Source: Cryobacterium sp. Y50 (lineage in GTDB: Bacteria > Actinomycetota > Actinomycetes > Actinomycetales > Microbacteriaceae). From it: DNA of 64,000 bases. Positions 60,968 through 64,000 of this stretch are shown in pieces. The stretch lies in contig NZ_PJJM01000096.1 of the NCBI RefSeq assembly GCF_002929805.1, forward strand, positions 1-64,000. The letters are read 5' to 3'. Each line of letters begins with the position of its first letter. Within the stretch, counting starts at the first letter, position 1. The notes under the pieces were generated by a model that saw only the letters and a program-made list of their open reading frames with translations, did no database searches and was not told the origin of the DNA. The position numbers were made by a program, and so were the translations under genes.

Positions 60968-62932
60968 CTACCAGATCGTGACGCGCTTGTCGGGGGCAAG
61001 CCAGAGGGCATCCGCTTCGGAAACGTCGAACGCCGCGTAGAACGCTGGAATGTTGCTGACGATCTGGTTGCAGCGAAACTCGTTCGGCGAGTGCGGGTCG
61101 ATGGCCAGCAAGCGGATGGCCTCAGCGTCGCGCAGCTTCATTTGCCAGGCCTGGGCCCACGAGAGGAAGAACCGTTCGGCACCGGTGAAGCCGTCGATAA
61201 CCGGGCTTTCCTGGCCGTCGAGCGAGAGCAGGTAGGCCTTCCAAGCGATGGAGAGCCCGCCGAGGTCGCCGATGTTCTCGCCGATTGTGAGCGCGCCGTT
61301 CACTGTGTTGCCCGGGATAGCCAGCGGTTCGAGGCCCTCGAATTGTGCGATGAGCGCCGTCGTGCGCAGCTCGAATGCGGCTTTGTCGTCGGCGGTCCAC
61401 CAGTCGGTGAGCCGGCCGTCGCCGTCGTACTTGGAGCCCTGGTCGTCGAAGCCGTGGCCAATCTCGTGGCCGATGACCGCGCCGATCGCGCCGTAGTTGG
61501 CGGCCGGGTCGCGCGCGTCGTCGAAGAACGGATACTGCAAAATTGCCGCCGGAAAAACAATCTCGTTGAATCCGGGATTGTAGTAGGCGTTGATGGTCTG
61601 CGGGGTCATGAACCATTCGTCGCGGTCGAGCGGCTTGCCGATTTTGCCGAGCTCGCGCTGAAACTCGAACTCTCCGGCGGCTTTGACATTGCTGATCAGG
61701 TCGTCGGCGTTGATCTCAAGGCTTGAATAGTCGCGCCACTTCACCGGATAGCCGATCTTCGGCGTGAATTTGCTGAGCTTCTCGAGGGCTCGTGTGCGTG
61801 TCTCTTCGGTCATCCATTCGAGAGTGCTGATGCTGTTTTCGTAGGCCTGCACAAGATTGGCCACGAGCACGTCCATGCTGGCCTTGGCGCTTGGCTTGAA
61901 GTGGCGCTCCACGTAGATGCGGCCGACAGCCTCGCCGAGTGCGCCCTCCACGAGTGAGACGCCACGCTTCCAACGATCTCGCAACTGCGGGGTGCCGCTC
62001 AAGGTGCGACCATAAAAGTCGAAGTTCGCCTCGACAAATTCGCCGGACAAATACGCAGCACTCGAGCGGATGACCTGCCACCGCAGCCAGTCCTGCCATG
62101 ATTCCAGGCGGTCGTCGGTGAGGGTGGCGGCGAGTCCGGCGATGTAGCTGGGCTCGCGCACGACGACCTCCTCGAGGGCGCCGGCCGGGGCGTCGAGGCC
62201 CGCAAGCCACAGGTCGACATCGACGCCGGCGGCTAGCGCGGAGACCTGGCCCCAGGTGCGCAGGTTGTAAGTCTTCTCACTGTCGCGAGTAGCGACCTTG
62301 TCCCAGTGGTGCGAGGCGAGTTCGGTCTCGAGGTCGAAAACACGCGCTGCGCGGGGGGCGGCGTCGGTGAAACCGGCGAGGGTGAGCATTCGCTCGAGAA
62401 ATTCTTGGTACTTGGTGCGAATGTCTGCGAACTTTTCTTCACGGTAATAGGACTCGTCTGGCAAGCCGATGCCGCCCTGCGCGATGAAGACGAGGTAGCG
62501 TTCTGGGTTGCCTGGGTCGTTGTCGACGTAAAGGTGGAAGGCTCCGGCAACTCCGCCACGTTCAAGGCGGCCGAGAGTCGCGAGCAGTTCGGAGATGGTG
62601 GTGATCGCGTCGACCGCTGCAAGGTCTTCTTGCAATGGTGCCGCACCGAGCGCTTCGATGCGTTCCTCGTCGAGATAGCTCGTGTAGAGGTCGCCGAACT
62701 TGCGCTCGAGGCTGCCAGCCGGCGCAGTCTGCGCCTCGACGATGATCTCGCGCACGGCCTTCTCAGCGTCTTCGGCGAGCATCATGAAGGAGCCCCAACG
62801 GGCCTTGTCGGCGGGAATCTCGCTGCGCGCGATCCACTGGCCATTCACGTGCCGAAAGAGGTCGTCTTGCGGGCGCACCTCCGGGTCGAGTTCGCTTGTG
62901 TTGATTCCGGATGCAGTCGCCAGCTCAGTCAT
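60968..62932 (-). CDS. M13 family metallopeptidase (neprilysin-like)
   Basis: A 654-residue zinc peptidase. VIGHEIGHGFDDQGSKYD contains the HExxH zinc motif, and ENIGDLGGLSIAWKAY carries the third ligand Glu. NAYYNPGFNEIVFPAAIL is the substrate-binding segment, and the protein ends IW as in the family's short C-terminal pattern (CRVW-like). No signal peptide or transmembrane segment at the N-terminus, so it is probably cytoplasmic. Full length, single gene. Confidence 0.92.
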   Translation of the reverse strand: MTELATASGINTSELDPEVRPQDDLFRHVNGQWIARSEIPADKARWGSFMMLAEDAEKAVREIIVEAQTAPAGSLERKFGDLYTSYLDEERIEALGAAPLQEDLAAVDAITTISELLATLGRLERGGVAGAFHLYVDNDPGNPERYLVFIAQGGIGLPDESYYREEKFADIRTKYQEFLERMLTLAGFTDAAPRAARVFDLETELASHHWDKVATRDSEKTYNLRTWGQVSALAAGVDVDLWLAGLDAPAGALEEVVVREPSYIAGLAATLTDDRLESWQDWLRWQVIRSSAAYLSGEFVEANFDFYGRTLSGTPQLRDRWKRGVSLVEGALGEAVGRIYVERHFKPSAKASMDVLVANLVQAYENSISTLEWMTEETRTRALEKLSKFTPKIGYPVKWRDYSSLEINADDLISNVKAAGEFEFQRELGKIGKPLDRDEWFMTPQTINAYYNPGFNEIVFPAAILQYPFFDDARDPAANYGAIGAVIGHEIGHGFDDQGSKYDGDGRLTDWWTADDKAAFELRTTALIAQFEGLEPLAIPGNTVNGALTIGENIGDLGGLSIAWKAYLLSLDGQESPVIDGFTGAERFFLSWAQAWQMKLRDAEAIRLLAIDPHSPNEFRCNQIVSNIPAFYAAFDVSEADALWLAPDKRVTIW

Positions 62933-63393
62933 GGGTTCAGCTTATCTGGGGCCGGTGGCTGGGAGCCGTGCAGGCGTGCCGCGGGCGCGGCCACGCCGCG
63001 TACTCATGTTCCGGGGTATACATGCCGCCGACACGATCGGTCTGCCACTAGCTTTCGGCATCATCGCAGTCGTTTACACGCCCATCACCCTGAGCCCGCT
63101 TACGGGCGGTTCCTGGAGACGGATGGAGCGACGGCCCCGTGCGACAGCCGCGATCGACGAGTCGGACACCCGTTGAACGACCCCAATGATCGCGGCAGGC
63201 GTCTTTCAACCTATGTGTTCCCACACGTAGGTTTCGAGCCACCACAAACACGAATCGAAATGCGAGACGCGTTGAGACTGGATGCGGGATCGCTCGGCGC
63301 TGCCCGATCCGGTTGCCCTGCGGAAGGATTGTGCAGACCCACGGACAGTCACCGACGCCTGCGATAAATCACCGGACGAACCTGAGTTGGGTC
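62933..63393. other. region without a recognised gene
   Basis: The short frames here (for example from ATG 63007 on the plus strand) lack ribosome sites and recognisable domains. One possible remnant peptide, FRGIHAADTIGLPLAFGIIA, does not match a family I know. No tRNA or hairpin of note was seen. Confidence 0.4.
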
Positions 63394-63696
63394 TCAGAAT
63401 TTCTCAGGTCGGAGTACTTCAATATCACTTACGAACAGGATCATGGCGTAGTCGTCGTAGTAATGCTCTTGAAAATAGGCGGTGATATTCACAGCTGTCG
63501 CTGTGTCGCACACCACCTCGATGCGGATGTTCCCATTCGCTTCCCAGCCTGCGTTGCGAGTACCACGGCTCCCCTTGCCGCGAGCGTCAGTGATGGTATA
63601 CCCGTGGGCGTGAAGCCGATCGATATCCCGAACGAGAGTGCTCTCGAGAGCGGCTTCGGTGATGACGGTCAACAGCTTGCGTGTATGGCGGTGCAT
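63394..63696 (-). CDS. sbtB: SbtB-like PII-family protein
   Basis: A 100-residue PII-like trimer-forming protein. KLLTVITEAALESTLVRDIDRLHAHGYTI is the ferredoxin-like half, DARGKGSRGTRNAGWEANGNIRIEVVC covers the T-loop region, and AYFQEHYYDDYAMILFVSDIEVLRPEKF is the C-terminus. This matches SbtB, which in cyanobacteria binds cAMP/AMP/ATP and controls the bicarbonate transporter SbtA. Start at 63696 follows AAAGG. It lies five bases after the sbtA gene. The C-terminus lacks the CGPxGC redox element of many cyanobacterial SbtB proteins. Confidence 0.87.
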   Translation of the reverse strand: MHRHTRKLLTVITEAALESTLVRDIDRLHAHGYTITDARGKGSRGTRNAGWEANGNIRIEVVCDTATAVNITAYFQEHYYDDYAMILFVSDIEVLRPEKF

Positions 63697-63701
63697 TGGG
63701 T

Positions 63702-64000
63702 TCAACCTTTCGCGAACGTGTGAGCCCACACGGCGAGTGCGTGGTAGAGCGGAATTCCGATCATGACGTTGAACGGGAATGTTATCCCGAGTGCACCGGC
63801 CAGGGACAGGGTGGGGTTGGCCTCGGGTACAGAGGTGCGCATGGCTGCCGGTACCGCAATGTAGGACGCACTAGCCGCCAGAGTCGCCAGAATGGTCGTT
63901 CCTCCGATGGAGAGGCCCAAAGACCACCCCAGCCACGTTCCCACCAACGCCGAAAAAAGCGGCATTGCGATTGCAAAGACCACCAGAAATGGGCCGTGTC
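63702..64000 (-). CDS. sbtA: SbtA-type sodium-dependent bicarbonate transporter, C-terminal part
   Basis: The frame is open to the window edge and gives the last about 98 residues of SbtA: FAIAMPLFSALVGTWLGWSLGLSIGG, then ATLAASASYIAVPAAMRTSVPEANPTLSLAGALGITFPFNV and IPLYHALAVWAHTF. These are the hallmark C-terminal helices of SbtA. SbtA is a Na+/HCO3- symporter of the inner membrane. Found here in an actinobacterium with its regulator SbtB; the rest of the gene lies outside the window. Confidence 0.88.
   Translation of the reverse strand, partial: HGPFLVVFAIAMPLFSALVGTWLGWSLGLSIGGTTILATLAASASYIAVPAAMRTSVPEANPTLSLAGALGITFPFNVMIGIPLYHALAVWAHTFAKG

Noticed and set aside
63007-63176. Short plus-strand peptide starting MFRGIHAADT
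   Set aside because: No ribosome site, no family match and no conserved context. It might be a relic but cannot be supported.
1-64000. CRISPR arrays, tRNA or rRNA genes
   Set aside because: I scanned for direct repeats with regular spacing and for T-arm GTTCRANYC-type motifs and found none that fold into a convincing tRNA or array.

Overview
This 64 kb window is from a high-GC actinobacterium, most likely of the Microbacteriaceae type. That is inferred from codon use, from a coproporphyrin-dependent heme operon in typical actinobacterial form, and from small DUF3618, holin-X and YtxH-like proteins. No rRNA, tRNA, CRISPR array or intact insertion sequence was found.

Layout. (1) 0-5.3 kb: housekeeping and small transport genes (LysE exporter, esterase, YbhB, TrhO, a two-gene ABC exporter). 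(2) 5.3-22.8 kb: a catabolic cluster bordered on the left by an IS1182-type transposase remnant. On the minus strand it has an RbsABC-type sugar importer followed by TIM-like and RpiB-like tetrulose-phosphate isomerases, then a fused E1 alpha-beta plus lipoyl E2 pair, and an ATP-type phosphofructokinase. On the plus strand it has a one-polypeptide two-component regulator (GAF, histidine kinase, receiver, LuxR HTH), a class II aldolase, a HAD phosphatase, a DhaK-DhaL kinase and a VOC protein. (3) 22.9-35.2 kb: heme biosynthesis genes hemL, hemB, hemD, hemC, cpfC, chdC, cgoX and hemE on the minus strand, with divergent hemA. Three small membrane-associated proteins are embedded between chdC and cgoX. 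(4) 35.3-42.9 kb: an alcohol dehydrogenase, glyS, a broken cstA with an intact ybdD, a PIG-V-like glycosyltransferase, and a padR operon with two paralogous HAAS-type membrane proteins. (5) 43.0-46.9 kb: a TPP riboswitch controlling a YkoFEDC thiamine-precursor ECF transporter. (6) 47.0-58.4 kb: a decayed third copy of the padR/HAAS locus, then an alpha-galactoside cluster (ABC importer, ADP-ribosylglycohydrolase-family protein, ROK regulator, GH36 alpha-galactosidase, two oxidoreductases). (7) 58.7-64 kb: a 3-hydroxyisobutyrate dehydrogenase-type reductase, a class A beta-lactamase-like hydrolase, an M13 peptidase, and an SbtB/SbtA pair cut by the window edge.

The most interesting part is region 2. 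DhaK-DhaL, TIM-like and RpiB-like enzymes together resemble the erythritol/threitol route that converts a tetrulose to erythrose 4-phosphate. Here they sit with an E1/E2 acyl-transferring complex, PFK, aldolase and HAD phosphatase, a combination I cannot match to a characterised pathway. A bipartite GGGGAA(N)TCC-type operator, placed a fixed distance upstream of a -10 element, lies before the importer, the E1/E2, the aldolase and the divergent PFK/regulator genes. A fifth copy lies 9.7 kb away before an alpha/beta hydrolase. The cluster therefore looks like one regulon under the fused sensor-regulator. In region 6 a second operator family (TAGTTT-N7-AAACTA) marks the probable ROK regulon.
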